64,000 nucleotides of DNA from Amia ocellicauda (Eukaryota > Chordata > Actinopteri > Amiiformes > Amiidae). Numbering within the stretch: position 1 is the stretch's first letter; every line of letters starts with the position of its first letter. Positions 30,433 to 42,829 of this stretch are shown here, in pieces. Below the pieces are notes generated by a model, which worked only from the letters and a program-made list of their open reading frames with translations, did not search any database and was not told the origin of the DNA. A program made the translations under genes and the position numbers. The stretch lies in contig NC_089851.1 of NCBI RefSeq assembly GCF_036373705.1, positions 58,201,593-58,265,592 of the forward strand. The letters are read 5' to 3'.

Positions 30433-33400
30433 CTACTTATCCGCATAGTCAAGTATCAAATCTTTTAGGCTATCGAAATTAATTTTCTCACTATTAGCCA
30501 CGTTTAATGTGATACCCTTTACCTTGATACAGGCTTTCCCTCCTGAGAGCTTATATCCATAGGATTTAGGTGCTGTTGCAACAAACTCTGTAATGTGCTG
30601 ATCCGGAGGCAGCTCACTTGTCAATTGACCCAGATAATCTCCTAACTTGGGGTCCCACTGTCCTGGCCTGCTTACATAAATGATTGAATCAGTGTCATAA
30701 TACAAACAACGACCTTGTAATGAATCCAGAAGAGAGTACAGTTCTAACCTAGCATAGGCGGTGGTGAAACTGGCAATACAAATATTTACATTTGAAAGCT
30801 GTGTGTAGTGCTCTTTTCCCCGTTTCCAGGTGACACAGGCACATAAAATCATCGTCATCATCAATAAAATCACAAGACGGGACCTCGTGGTATGGGGCAA
30901 ACACGTATTTAAATAATTCGTTGGGGTCTCTCACAATACTGGTGTTTTGTAAATCTGGTCGTTGTCCAAATTTTCCCCATAAAGAATTCAAAAACAGTTT
31001 TGAAATCTGTCTTTTGGCCGGATTCTTAGTAATGTTGTAATGGTCCAAGTGTACCCCCTCTCTGTCATGATACTCTCTGATGTAGTGTTCACGGTCTGTG
31101 TCATTTTTGCACCACTGGGGGTAGCCTGAAGCTTCTTGTTTGCCTTTTAAATGCGTTTTAATATATTCACTAAACAACGTGTTGGTCGAGTGCTTAAAGT
31201 GCCAGATCTCGTATATTTCTGCTATTCTGTAACCCTTATCTACAGCAGACAGCAGCTCTGGCATGCACCAGACACCGGTAAGCGCTCTCTGCTCGTCGCT
31301 GTGTGTGCAGGGGGGCCCTGCTGGGTGTCAGCGCACGTCCGACAGAGTGTAAAGAACAGTTTTTTACCAACTCTGGTCGGTAGCACAGGGAAAAACAACC
31401 TTCTAGGAGGGTAAACTTTGACTTTTGCGAGCCCAAAGTAATTTTGTAAATCTTCAAAGCCCTCGCATATTATATCCGGGTGACCAACGGGGTACAATTT
31501 GGTTTTATTTACAAACGGGTACAGACTGGTGAAATCATAGTAACGGAGTTCCTAGCCAGGTTTTGGTTGATAATACAGGGTCACTGCATTCGTCCACCCA
31601 CCGAATAGAGACTCCCTGGGGTCTAAAGGCGCTGGTAACTGTGATTCGGAAATAAATGCCCTAACATCCTGGTCTTCATTCAGCATTGTCTTCCATTTGT
31701 GTTCCCACATCACTTTAACATCAAACCCTTGTAATTTTAAGAATTCGGTTTTATACATTGTCTTTTGATATAGCCAGCCGAATGTTGTTTTTGTCACACT
31801 GTTAACGTCATTTTCGCTATAACAGGTATCGCAACCATGAAAAAAACATCCATGGTACTCAAAAGCAGTGTACACACCGTTTATTACTGCAAAACCATCT
31901 AGATAGTACGGGCCAAATTTATGCTCACCACCCAGCTTTAGTGCGTGTTGTATACTGATGTTGTCTGTGTGTTCAGTATACATGAGCCACTGAATAGCGG
32001 GGGTCGAGAACCGCTTTTTCTGGTTGTGATAATTGTCATGGACTAATGCTATGGTCTGCGGTCTGAGAAACATGTACCGGTACATGGTCATACACACAGA
32101 GGCTAATGTGATGTACTGAAACGGGTCAAGACTGACTTTAATCAGGTCTGAATCAGGGTCAGACGGACACTTCAGACGTATCTGCTCTGTCATACTTAAT
32201 ATCTCGTTTCTAAATGTAGTACAAGCTTGTCTCAGTATGTCCACGTCCTGTCTACAATACCGCTTCAATTCATCGAGTTTGTGCTCATCGTACCATTCCT
32301 GAAACTGTGTTTTATCTGCACCCATCATGTAGTCTACCCCGTAAAATTGTTCAGCGGGTAAGGGTCCTACATAATTTTGGTTTGCGACCGTGTTAAAGAA
32401 GTGTGGGAAATGGCCTTTCTCACCCTCAAACCCCATTGCTTTTGGCATATTGCTCAGTTTCAGAGGCAAGAAATGTAATGAATCAATGAACCTGATGTTC
32501 AGAGCGGTCACTGTCATGCACATAATTTTACCTCCTTGTGTGATGAAGTGTGTAGCAACCTTTTCACGTATGAGCTCTCTAATGACCAAGTAGTTATCAT
32601 AGCCTTTACCATTGTGTGAAATAAAAGTGTAGTTTTTAAAACACGTGTCAATGAAACATTTCACAAAGTCAGATAAGCAAGAATCCCCATAAAACTCCCA
32701 TGTGCATTTGTTGTTTATGTGTGAGGCATAAACATAATTTGGGATGTGTGTCCTGTTTCTTGCATGCATTCAAAATCAAAGAAAATGTATTTTTCCGATT
32801 GTTTGGGGATGTTTATTACGCTCATGTAGCATACATGATTGTCAGGTGTCTGGATAACACTTTTACAGCACGGAAAGAGCTTTTCTTCGCAAGTGTGCAT
32901 TATTGGGAGAAAAGTCCAGCACTCTGTACAGTAAAAGTGTTGAACACACTGAATCTCTTTGGTGGCAGCTTTAGCCTTGTGTCTCCTGAGACAGACACCA
33001 CCTCTACAGAATATTTTACATACATCGCATCTGGTGATGGTCTCTTTAACCTCAAAACAGTGGGGGTCTAAACACGCTCTGCACAAATTCCGACACGTGT
33101 GACAATTTTTATGCCCATATACTGCGTGGCAATAATCACAGAAATAGTTAACACCTATAAATGTTCTGATGTTTAAAACCCCGTAGTAATGCTGTTTGTG
33201 AAGTAAAACAAACATCTGTGCATTCTTTCCCTTTCCACAGGCGGTACACACTGGCGGCAAAACATAAATTGTTACCTTGGTTTTTGAAATCAGTGAGGCA
33301 TGCCCTTTTCTTGTCTATTATCTTGCAAAACAAAATACCTTTTATACGTCTCCGTACCCCACCTTGCATATTAGGATTTCGGTGTGACTTTGCAGTAAAT

Positions 33401-33740
33401 TAGCTATGCTCTCTAGGAAATCTGTTTCATCCAGCTCCCCCAAATGTTGCCTCCTCTAACAGAAAGCATTATTTAATGACCCCGAGCTCAGTCTAAGCTG
33501 TACAAAATCATTAGGACCCACATTGTGTGATATTTCATTTAACAGCCCTTGCGCAGCACCAGTACGATTCTACCAGATCCAGATTCACAAACCTGAATTC
33601 TTCATAAAACTCCATTCCCCGGAACCTGTTAAGTTCCCGGTCATAGTGACGAATACGCTCCAAAAACACCCGAGGCGGGTCCCCGCCATCACCACCCTCA
33701 ACCATTTGTTCAGCATTTTCATTATTCACCTCTAACATTG
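30433..33740 (-). pseudogene. Polinton DNA polymerase B region
   Basis: Family B polymerase of the protein-primed type. Landmarks in coding order are a cysteine-rich zinc-binding-like region (CTACGKGK, CDYCHAVYGHKNCHTC), the exonuclease motif FDFECMQ, TFISHNGKGYDNYLV, the palm motif NSLWGKFGQ, and YYDTDSIIYV with the catalytic aspartates. It would replicate the linear element using its terminal repeats. Broken in several places. Confidence 0.88.
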
Positions 33741-34640
33741 CTACATCACCACCCCCAATCTGATTATCATTATTATTCGCTTCTAATGCTTACCCATCAG
33801 ACACGTGCAAATCTATATATTCCTGAATTTCCAAGTCTGGTTGGTTATTATTATCAGCTTCTAATGCTAATTCATCAGACACAATCAAATCAATATATTC
33901 CTGAATTTCCAAGTTTGCTGGGTGGTCATCAACCGCCACTGTGCTGTAATGGTGTCTGTGATCCTGCTAATTGTGACACATCCATTCTAGATTTAAGCCT
34001 ACGCAGCATTCTTTTGGCTACATTAATATTCTTTATCAGTACTGCCGTGATACGTGCAGACCGAGTGTCTTTGTGTCTTACTTGTTTCATTATTTGTTAA
34101 TTGCGGTTTTCACTCACAGTGTGACGATTCAGCAAACTCGATGTTATACCCTTTTTGTTTTACCACATTTGTCAAAACATGTATTTTTCTATGAGCTGTG
34201 TGTAAATCTTCTACCAGTTGCCAACAAATGTGACATATTTTACTAAACAACAGGGCCCTAGAATCATCAGAGGTCTGAATGCCTGTACAGGGTATTTGTT
34301 CACCTGACCTGTCTATCTCTTTATGCACACTCGGAGTGGGGTTAACTGTGCTATTTGTCTGCTTACCTCTTTTTACAGTAGCGGGCTGTCTTACTGCGTG
34401 CTTTTCTCTGAAACATGCACTCTACCTTCAAGATGGTTTAGTGACTTGTTAGAAAGTGTGGATGAGAAAATAATGCAAATAGTTGAGAAGGTTATAAAAA
34501 ACAAGGCTTATCAAGTGTTTTACAAACATAAATAAAATACTGTTTGTGTCTGCTCTGCTTTTCTGTGCAATAAGACATTATATTAATTCATATATTTTTT
34601 CAGAGAAAGAAACCCCCGGGGCCCCTGGAATTACGTTTAC
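33741..34640. other. Polinton region between PolB and possible cargo
   Basis: Contains two similar short blocks near 33780-33920 (each with a TATTCCTGAATTTCCAAGT stretch), about 95 bases apart, and minus-strand frames at 34110-34328 with no recognised similarity. AATAAA-like signals occur near 34531. Confidence 0.4.
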
Positions 34641-34949
34641 GTGTTTGAGGAATCTATGTTTGAAGATGTCATCCTCACTCTAATAGCTCACAAGTTTGGT
34701 GATTTGTATGATACTGGTAATTCTGATGTGAAATCGCTAGTTGCTGATGTTGAAAAAACAGTGGCGTCCCTCCCCAATGTGCTCAAGAGAATGCTGTATA
34801 AAGAGACACATCCTGGTGAATCTGCTTTTACATCTGTCCAAAAAGTTCTGCACAGTTCTTTTGGAAATACTATCCCTATCATGACCAAACCCAATTTCTA
34901 CACTGTGCTAGACAGAATAGTGTCACTGCCCTGGCCAATAAACAAGTAG
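34641..34949 (+). CDS. Unidentified possible cargo frame in Polinton
   Basis: About 102 codons (MFEESMFEDV...), mostly helical in appearance (LVADVEKTVASLPNVLKRML). A good splice-acceptor-like tract (ATATTTTTTCAG) lies about 35 bases upstream, and AATAAA at 35098, so it may be the last exon of a captured gene. It is not one of the standard Polinton parts. I do not recognise the family. Confidence 0.4.
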   Translation: MFEESMFEDVILTLIAHKFGDLYDTGNSDVKSLVADVEKTVASLPNVLKRMLYKETHPGESAFTSVQKVLHSSFGNTIPIMTKPNFYTVLDRIVSLPWPINK

Positions 34950-35097
34950 AGGGAGTAGCTAGTGCAGTACAGTTCAGTTGTTTCTTCCTGGCTGCTGTAG
35001 GTGTTGGGGAAGCGGGATCATTGGTCACCCGAGTCAGTATCTAATCTCACTGTCTACATCTGACTTGATGCCTTGTTGTCATTTTTAGAGCTGTCAC

Positions 35098-35103
35098 AAT
35101 AAA
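35098..35103 (+). promoter_or_regulatory. Polyadenylation signal AATAAA
   Basis: Lies about 150 bases after the stop of the unidentified frame and just before the right TIR. Confidence 0.45.
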
Positions 35104-35186
35104 ATATTGACATTGAAATATATTTTACTGAGTCTCATATTTTGAATGTCTATACCTTTTCTTTCTCTTTTATTTTTCCAAAACTG

Positions 35187-35784
35187 TACCACCCCAAAAA
35201 TAATCATAAAATATATAACCTAAAATCATCACACGCACATCACTAAACACAGTTTAAAATACTTTTTTATTAAAACTGTATGTTGTTGTTCTCTTTTTAT
35301 TTTAATGTATTTTATTTTGCTAACAACTTATCATAACAAACCTAATCATAAAACATAACCTAACACAAATAATAATAAGTTTAAACTCTTAAACATTACA
35401 CACACACACACATACACCATCAGGGTGAGATGGCAGTAAACACTTGTCAAGATGACCTGTGCCCTTTCCAAAAATGTCATCCTAACAAGATGGAGGTCAT
35501 CCAAACAAGATGGCTGTCATCCTAACAAGATTACGGTCATCCAAACAAGATGGCTGACAGGAGAGGGTCAAAGGGTAAAACCTGTATCCTAACAAGTTGG
35601 CTGACTGGAGAGGATCAAAGGGTACAGGGTAAGGAGGGGCTTCCTGGCCCGTGGGGCTTCTGGGTAAGGAGGGGCTTCCTGGCCCGTGGGGCTTCTGGGT
35701 AAGGCGGGGCTTCCCAGCCCATGGGGCTTCTGGGTAGGGGTGGGGCCACCTGACACTTTGACATAAAGTGCCATCATTACTACT
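35187..35784 (-). repeat. Polinton right terminal inverted repeat
   Basis: Inverted counterpart of the left TIR, with the same three ~35-base GC-rich blocks and CATC/ATGTTG-type repeats. It ends ...CATCATTACTACT, followed by the target copy CATAAG. Confidence 0.9.
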
Positions 35785-35799
35785 CATAAGCGCAATATG

Positions 35800-36680
35800 T
35801 ACAATATCTTTCCCGTTCCTGAGAAAACTATGTTTGAAAACTGTAATTTTTTGCCTGGACTACAATCAAGATGGCTACCAAACCATGTGACATTATGCTG
35901 CCATTTTGCGATCTAGTGACCATGCCATAGACCCCTACATCCATTCAAAGTCTGGTGACTTTTTAGACTGCGGTTCAAAAGTTATAGGCATTTGAACATA
36001 TTCTGGTGGAAGAGAAGAAAAAATAAGTATAATAATAATAATAATGACCAGTGACCACCACATTGCTTATGGGATCAATTCTGTCAAGTAACAATCAGTC
36101 CAATACATTCTAACATAGTTCCATACTGCACCATATGCATTTATTTGCAACTTGACCATCTCTGAAATTTGATTGGCTCATGGCGGCCATTTTGTTTTCT
36201 CAATCAACTTGCCTTGAACAAATCTGATAGAGGAGCTAGCCAAGGTCACGTGTACAAAATTTCATATCAATCAGACCAACCATTTCGGAGATGAAGATCT
36301 TTGAAGATTCTTGGCCAATCCAATATGGCTGCCAAACAATATGACTTATTGACTTGTTTTGAACAAATCTGAATTTAGGCCATAACATAACATCACACAC
36401 CAAGTTTCACATCTGTCCCGTCTGCGGTTTCGGAGAAGAAGATTTTTGTATATTTTCCAAAATGTGTCACTTAAGCCACTATGGCCACCAGACCATGTGA
36501 CATATGGCCTCCATATTGAATATGGCATAGTACTACATAGCCATCTATCACTGTATGAAGTTTCATGAGTTTTCATCAAGCGTTGGTTTTTATAGGCTTT
36601 TGAAAAGATACTGCGGAAAAATAATAATCCTAACAATAACAATAGGGTTCCAGCAACTTCGTTGCTTGGCCCCCAACTTT
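35800..36680 (+). repeat. Two diverged copies of an interspersed repeat
   Basis: Blocks at about 35860-36050 and 36470-36630 share ATGGCTACCAAACCATGTGAC / ATGGCCACCAGACCATGTGAC, then GCCATAG/GCATAGTAC, TTATAGGC and TTTGAA, and an AAT-rich end. Between them are paired segments with AACAAATCTGA and TTCGGAGA(T/A)GAAGAT. The second copy ends in GGGTTCCAGCAACTTCGTTG, a phrase common in fish repeats. Family not identified. Confidence 0.6.
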
Positions 36681-36724
36681 TGAGGCTTCCAGGTGCTTGG
36701 AGTCGAGAAATGTATGGCTTCAGA

Positions 36725-37260
36725 CTCATAAAAATATGAATCAGATGAAGACACATGTTGACAACAATTGTTGCTTAAAGGTTTTGGTAAGTAGAGTATT
36801 CAAGGTCAAGTTCCCCCTCTTGTGGTCTAATATTTTAAGGAACAAGCCATTTCAATCTCAATAAACCAACTACACTTATTTGATTGAAATGTATCAATTT
36901 AATTACATTAGTAGTACCATCAATACTTCTAATATCATAATATAGTAGTAAACAGTTTATTCTCTAAGTTTCATTTTGTGTACTTTAAAACACAATCTAA
37001 CCATTTAAGTAGCTTTAGATTGCTGCTGCTCTCCATTTTTCCATTTACCTTCTCAAGCTTATTTAGTTGCATACCTGGTGTTTCATATAGTTATCACGTT
37101 GATTTCTGATGTATGCGTTATATATATTTACAGCTGGAAAAGCAAAGTATATCACTAAGGAGCAAATAGCTCCAATTAGTTTTTACTATTGCGCCTGACC
37201 GAGTATGTCCGTATGTCCGTATGTTGTCTTATGTTCAACTCTATAGAGCCAGCGATTAAA
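36725..37260 (+). repeat. Interspersed repeat family X, copy B
   Basis: The uninterrupted relative of 19440-19832 plus 22650-22815 (landmarks in those entries). It shows what copy A looked like before the CACTG-ended insertion. Ends near ATAGAGCCAGCGATT. Confidence 0.6.
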
Positions 37261-38035
37261 TTATCCATTACAGAAATGATCCATTAGGACAAGGCACATC
37301 AGGAGGTCTGTGCAATAGGAACAGTCTGGACACCATTTTAAGTTCCGAACGGAATTAACGTCTTTACTATCTACATATTTATTTATTTATTTATACATTG
37401 TTGGTTTTTTTTTTTACATTTTGGCACAAATTATCCTCCATACTATCCATGACAAAATTAAAAATAAATACATGGAGAAAATAATAAATACATGAATTAA
37501 TGTGGAAATAAATAGATGGATAAATAAACAGATTTTGAATTAAATACAATAATAAATAAATCTCCATGTATTTATTAGAACATGTATTTATTTATTTCAA
37601 CATTTATTTATTATTTTCACTGCGAATTTGTTTTAAATTTTAATTACAGTGAAAATAATCAATACATTAATACATAAATACATGTTCAAATGGACATTTT
37701 TTTATGTCAACACTACTACATTTATTCATTTATTTATGTAATGTGAAGCGATTCAAGTAATGAATAAACAATGTATTTGCTAAAATAAATTTTGCTTAAA
37801 CTTTAAGGGGAACTGCACCACAATTTTATCTTAATTCTGTTATTTGTATAAATTGTTTTAAATATAGCAATGTCACAAATGTCTGAAGTGAAGATATATT
37901 TATTAATATGATTTTCTTAAGGAATAGGTGGCCATTTTCTCTCCACCAGACCCTCGGTAACAGTCTGTACTAGTATGTGTAAGACCTGTAGGCAATACAA
38001 AGTAAAAGCATAATAATAATGATGATATTATTTAT
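37261..38035. other. AT-rich stretch with ATTTATTT-type simple sequence
   Basis: Runs of TATTTATTT and AAATAAATA and several inverted ATACATG/CATGTAT pairs between 37370 and 37750. No gene recognised. Confidence 0.6.
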
Positions 38036-38039
38036 AACT

Positions 38040-38370
38040 AGAATGCTAAAGTTCCATGAGAAACATTGTGGAAGTACAGTAAGCAGTATGTTTCAGTGTA
38101 CATGTAATATATTAAGTACTATAGTACATCACAAGGTACTACAGTAAACTATAGTATACAACAGGGTAGTTCAATATTTGTCTAAGTACCGTAGGAGGCA
38201 CTATAGTACATTACAAGATACTATAGTATATCACGTAACAAGAGTATACTATAGTATAACAGTGTACTATCGTATGTCACACATTATTCAGTATACCATA
38301 GTATAAAAGTTTAGTGTGGTATACAACAGTGTCCTACAGTATTTGTTGTACTACTGTAGTAAGTACTATA
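38040..38370. repeat. ACTATAGTA-type palindromic repeat cluster
   Basis: At least ten variants of the self-complementary phrase TACTATAGTA(T/C) are spaced irregularly (roughly 25-45 bases) over 330 bases, mixed with ACTACAGTA variants. Each copy can form a short hairpin. Confidence 0.75.
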
Positions 38371-39045
38371 GTATAATTGTATTGTTTTATTGTCTATCTT
38401 AATTGTAGTTTTAATATTTAATTAACTATATTTTCTTGTAAAGAGCTTTGTGATACACTATGAAATTTCTATGGAATCCGAATGTGTTCAATTTCGTTGG
38501 ATTTCATGAAATCCGAATGCATGAAATTGCATGATTTAATCAGGTGAATACAGATTAAATCGTGATGCAATTGCATGCTATATAAAGGGTGTTTAGGAGC
38601 GAGACTACATGGTGAAGTTTTGAGTTTTGAAAGAGAAAAGCAAGATCAAGAGTGTAAATATGTATAGGAATATTTAGTTATGGCAGCTTCTGCCATGCTG
38701 TACATTGGCAAAAAGAAGATGGCTTCACTCACATCTATGCAAGTGTACACTCAGCATTTGTTGCAGAAATTAATGAAAGCAATACTAGTTTCAGTACTGT
38801 ACTTCGCAAAAACATATTTGCATATTTGTTCAAAACTTGTACTTTAATATTTTTGCGATATCTAACACTGATAGTCCTACATTGTTTCATGTGTGCATGT
38901 ATTTAAACAAAACAAAAACAAACAAAAAACATCATTGTTCTCTTTTCTTTGCTAAAACTATTTTTGTTACATTGAATCAGGGGTATGCATACATCTGGAA
39001 GGCACACTATATGTAATGGTAAGTTACAACAACATAAATGACACA

Positions 39046-39110
<65 letters not shown>

Positions 39111-40740
39111 CATCACAGTATAGTTCTTAAAAGATCATATATCAAGCAGATTTAAACAAATTAAAAATGTCTATTATAATGACTGGCTATTATACAGTAC
39201 ACACTAGAAGCACCGACATTTCAAACTACCTACAAGAGCCAAAACTATAGTATAATAATGATCAAATAAAAAACTTTATTTGCGTTTATGCAGCTAAAAT
39301 GCTGTAGGCATATTTAATACATATATTTAGGAAAAGTCAGGAATTGGTATCCATAGTGTATTCAGGAACACATAGTAATTCAAATTAAATCAGTCAAACT
39401 GACCAGCCGTGCACTTCTAGAGTTAAATTATAAAGGCATATCATGCAAAAGATCACATCACGTGTACAGTATCAGCACACAAACTACAGGGTCACAAGCC
39501 GCTAATGGGAAACTAAACTTTGGATTCAAACTCGATTTGTAAGGAAATATTGAAGACAAGGAAAGGTTTTCTGTTTCATTTGCATGCAATGCTTTTCTTA
39601 CAAGAGCAGTGTAGTTTACAGTATAATTTGTGAGCACCCATTTGCTGTAGCAATTATAATTTAGTTTGCTTATTATAATGATTTGGTGTTTTTTAAATAT
39701 ATATTCCTATATATATATATTTTACCATTAATGTTACAGCGTTGTTTTTATTTTAATAAGTGCCCGATTAATCAGCAATTGCCCATTGATTAACCGATCA
39801 AATATTTGAATGGACTGACAGCCTTAATATATATGTGTGTGTGTTATTGTAATGAAATGTATGGTTTGTATTATTATTAGCAACTGTACGCTATCCAAAA
39901 CAGAGGTATGGAATATTTTGCTTTTGACAGCTTAAAAAGAAAAATATGTGAACAAAGACCAATCAAGGCTAACTTACCAGTATACAAAATAACATTTATA
40001 AATATAAATGTAAAACTTTTTGAAGAGCCGGTATTAATGTTTTGTATAAACTGTATAATGTTTTATATTAATGATTGAAAAACATGTCAACAGAGCCAAT
40101 TGTATTAATTGTCAAGCAAGCAAATTTTAGCAAGGCTGTTCTGACACTCCCAGCATCTCCTTCAAGATTTCTGTGGCTAATCTGTGGCTGGAGAGGTCAC
40201 CTCATCATTATTGATCAACAGTTGCTTTGAGAACTATGAGACCAGACCTCTGCCAGTAGATCAAAGGAAGCCATCTTGATATGTTTATTCATTTATTTAC
40301 AGTAGTTTACAATTAAGATTAAACATAAATTAGTACATTTTGTGCACCCCCAATTCCTAATATGAGGGGCAAAGCTAACGAACTGAGCTTCCGTCCCTCA
40401 GTCCCAACAGCTTTCATATGATATTATTTTAATATAGTGATACAACATTTTGTGACATTCCTGTTTTGGATGCCCTATTTTTCAAGTTTGATTGTAATAC
40501 ATGAGTGTTATTAAAGTTTTAACTTAGAGTTACAGACTACATTTGCTGGGCACATCTAAAGACTAGCAAAAATTTATATTTGGATTTCGTTTTGTGAAAA
40601 TTACTTCACGCTGGGGAATGATTTATTGCAGGATTTACATATGGTAAGAACAGTATAATTATTAATACTATGTATGTGTAACAACGGATATAAAGTGCTC
40701 AGTTTAATTTATTTAAAAATGTGTTATGCTAATTTAGGTA
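38371..40740. other. AT-rich stretch, no gene recognised
   Basis: Holds an inverted-looking GAAATCCGAATG region near 38470-38515, a TATATAAAGG box at 38580, and the (TA)n run at 39047. No coding frame of note. Confidence 0.6.
39047..39109. repeat. (TA)n microsatellite
   Basis: About 31 uninterrupted TA copies. Confidence 0.97.
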
Positions 40741-41100
40741 AGGTAGCTGGGGTTTATTAGGGTGTGTGCAGGGGTTTTAGAGTTGGTGACCACGTGTGTG
40801 GAGCAACACCTGGAACTGTGTGAACTTCTTCTGGGCAAGAGGCGCTTAGTTTTTTCTTAGTTTTTTTAGTTTTTTTCTTCAATAAATCTAGCAGCAAGTA
40901 AGCAAACGATTTGTGGGCTACTTGTTTTCCCCCGCTGAAAATACTACATTGGCATCAGAAATGAGGATGGACACTTACGGCTCCTGGCCAGCAGACAGGG
41001 GAGGAGGGGGCGCAGGCCAGAGACTCCAGCTCTTCAGGCAGCCAAGCGTGAGCGGCAGAAAAACCGGCAGTGTGTACAGTGTCGGTCTGCTGTGTATCGC
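40740..41100 (+). mobile_element. LTR retroelement fragment (LTR end plus primer site)
   Basis: A stretch with AATAAA at 40881 and an LTR-like end ...TACTACA at 40948, directly followed by TTGGCATCAGAAATGAGG, which resembles the primer-binding site of Ty3/Gypsy-type elements. Only a short leader follows before unrelated repeat sequence. The left edge of the LTR is not defined. A fossil remnant. Confidence 0.5.
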
Positions 41101-41104
41101 TGTT

Positions 41105-41230
41105 TCAATAATTAAATTATTATTATTATTTATCTCTTGGCAGACACCCTTATCCTTACAAAACAAAATAATAAATAATAATTCATAATAACCAATAAAA
41201 TGCCCCCCCAATGCTACAGTATGTAAGTTA
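41105..41230 (+). repeat. ATT-rich repeat tail with GCAGACACCCTTATCC
   Basis: The phrase CTTGGCAGACACCCTTATCC after an ATT run is common in ray-finned fish interspersed repeats. The family is not determined. Confidence 0.4.
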
Positions 41231-42119
41231 CTATAAGTACATGTAAGTTATTGTTAACAGTAGTAAGCTACTAGTAGTAGTTTTTGAAAATAATCGAAAC
41301 GTTAAACGATTTGAAAAAGGTGTTTAAGGAAAATAAGCTAAGGCTATTAGATAAGGATAATATAGGGAATTAATTGGCTGGTATGTATACTATGTTTCTA
41401 CCAAAGTTGTAACAGGAGTTGGAATTTTGGGGGTAGAAGAAAAGCTGTAAAAATCCTCAGATTAAACTTAATGGATAATTATTTACTGAATATTGGCATA
41501 TATCATTTGTTTGTACATTTTCTTATCTTGAAAATTATCAAAAAGAAATATAACAAACATTAGAATTAGAGTTACCCTGTGTTAGACTTGTGTCCTTAAT
41601 TAGAGATAATTAGAGTTGCCTTGTGATAGACTGGTGTTGCTGCAGGGTTGGGCTTCGGAACACTTTAATTTTGTTAAAAAGTAAACAAAATTGGAAACAT
41701 ATATATACACACACATTTAATTGCATGTAATTAACTTAATTAAAAAAAAGTAAATTAAAAACTAAAACAGTAAAATACGTGTATACAAAAAAACAAATCA
41801 GTCTGTTACTATTTTTATATTATACATACTTATTTAAAATAACACATCATCCAATAGGCTTCTGGTTTGGAGCCAAACAATAGCACTAAATGCTACTCCT
41901 CATTGCTAATTGCAATAGATTGATTGCATTTTTTTTTTACTTTGGATAGTTATGTCTGCTACTACAGGGAGAAGCTGTTCGATCTCCTCCACAGTCTTCA
42001 ATCCCATCTGCCGTAGAAGGTCCTCCACTGGGGCAAGCAATTGCTCCCCTTTCTCTGTGAACAGTAGGAAACCTTCTTCGGTGTCACAGAACCTCAGGAT
42101 GGTTTTCTGTTTCTTTTCT
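41231..42119. other. AT-rich stretch, no gene recognised
   Basis: Includes two related GACT(T/G)GTGT phrases near 41585-41635. A non-AT-rich patch at 41950-42110 leads into the LINE piece and may be part of it. Confidence 0.5.
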
Positions 42120-42680
42120 GTTTTTTATGTTGACTCCTGAATGAGAATTAATTAGATGCTTTTCTGGTTTTACCCAATTTATCCTGATTTCTAAAGGAAT
42201 TAACGGAATGTAAAAAAGATTTGGAGAGGTTGAGCTTGAGGTGGTGTGAGTGCATCCAGGCAGAGATAGCAGACAAGCAGGAAGAGATGCAAGAGGGGAT
42301 GAGAATGTCGGAGGAGGGAAAAGACAGGAAGATCTGGGCATCATCTGTGTAAAAATGGTAAGAGAAACCATGGGATGCAATGAGGGGGCCCAGGGAGTGA
42401 GTGTAGAGAGAGGACAAGAGGGGACCCAGAATGGAGCCTTGGGTTACACCTGTGAGGAGAGGTTGGGGCGTGGATGAGGAACCTCGCCATGTCACTTGGT
42501 AGGTCCCGTCGCTGAGGTAGGAGTAGAACCAGGTGAGAGCAGTTCAGAGATTCCAAGGTCAGCGAGGCAGGAGAGGAGGATGGAGTGATCGACAGTGTCA
42601 AATTCTGCAGAGAGATTGAGGAGGATGAGGACTGAGGAGAAGAAGGCCACCCAAGCACAGCTGAGGGAGTCAGTGACTGT
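42120..42680 (-). mobile_element. L2-clade LINE reverse transcriptase fragment
   Basis: The coding strand reads NLSAEFDTVDHSILLSCLADLG, then TYQVTWRGSSS, LLTGVTQGSILGPLL, SLYTHSLGPLIASHGFSYHF, and the catalytic box as YTDD (usually YADD), then HHLKLNLSKS. These are reverse-transcriptase fingers and palm of the L2/CR1-like type common in fish. The fragment is spread over at least two frames, with one frameshift between LADLGISE and the TYQVTW block, and lacks the N-terminal endonuclease and the 3' end. It is dead. Confidence 0.8.
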
Positions 42681-42829
42681 AATTACATAAAATCCATTAC
42701 CAGTAAAAACATGGAATATGCATACCTTACAAAGGTTACAGATTTTTTTTTTATCATTCTTGCCTCACAGAATTACAGACCAGTTGCAGCAGTGAAGTTG
42801 AAACTCAAGAACCTTCTTGTTTGTTTAGA

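Larger units (their letters stand above)
23598..35784. mobile_element. Polinton (Maverick) element, broken
   Basis: An element of about 12.2 kb with inverted terminal repeats of about 600 bases, beginning AGTAGTAATGATGG, and flanking 6-base copies CATCAG and CATAAG (5 of 6 match). Parts in order: integrase with chromodomain (+), penton-like minor capsid (+), small basic protein (+), major capsid protein (+), cysteine protease (+), then on the other strand a PX-type structural protein, a small conserved protein, an ATPase remnant and a protein-primed-type PolB. It also carries a leucine-tRNA-like gene near the left end and an unidentified frame near the right end. The outermost ~185 bases of the two repeats match at about 94% by eye, suggesting moderate age. 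It is broken in most genes, with about ten or more breaks, so it is a fossil. Confidence 0.93.

Noticed and set aside
38575-38600. TATATAAAGG as a gene promoter
   Set aside because: No downstream exon, acceptor or reading frame is recognisable, and TATA-like strings are common in this AT-rich stretch.
40913-41188. 91-codon frame after the LTR-like end
   Set aside because: It begins inside the LTR-like region and runs into an ATT-rich repeat. Only a retroelement leader remnant is supported.
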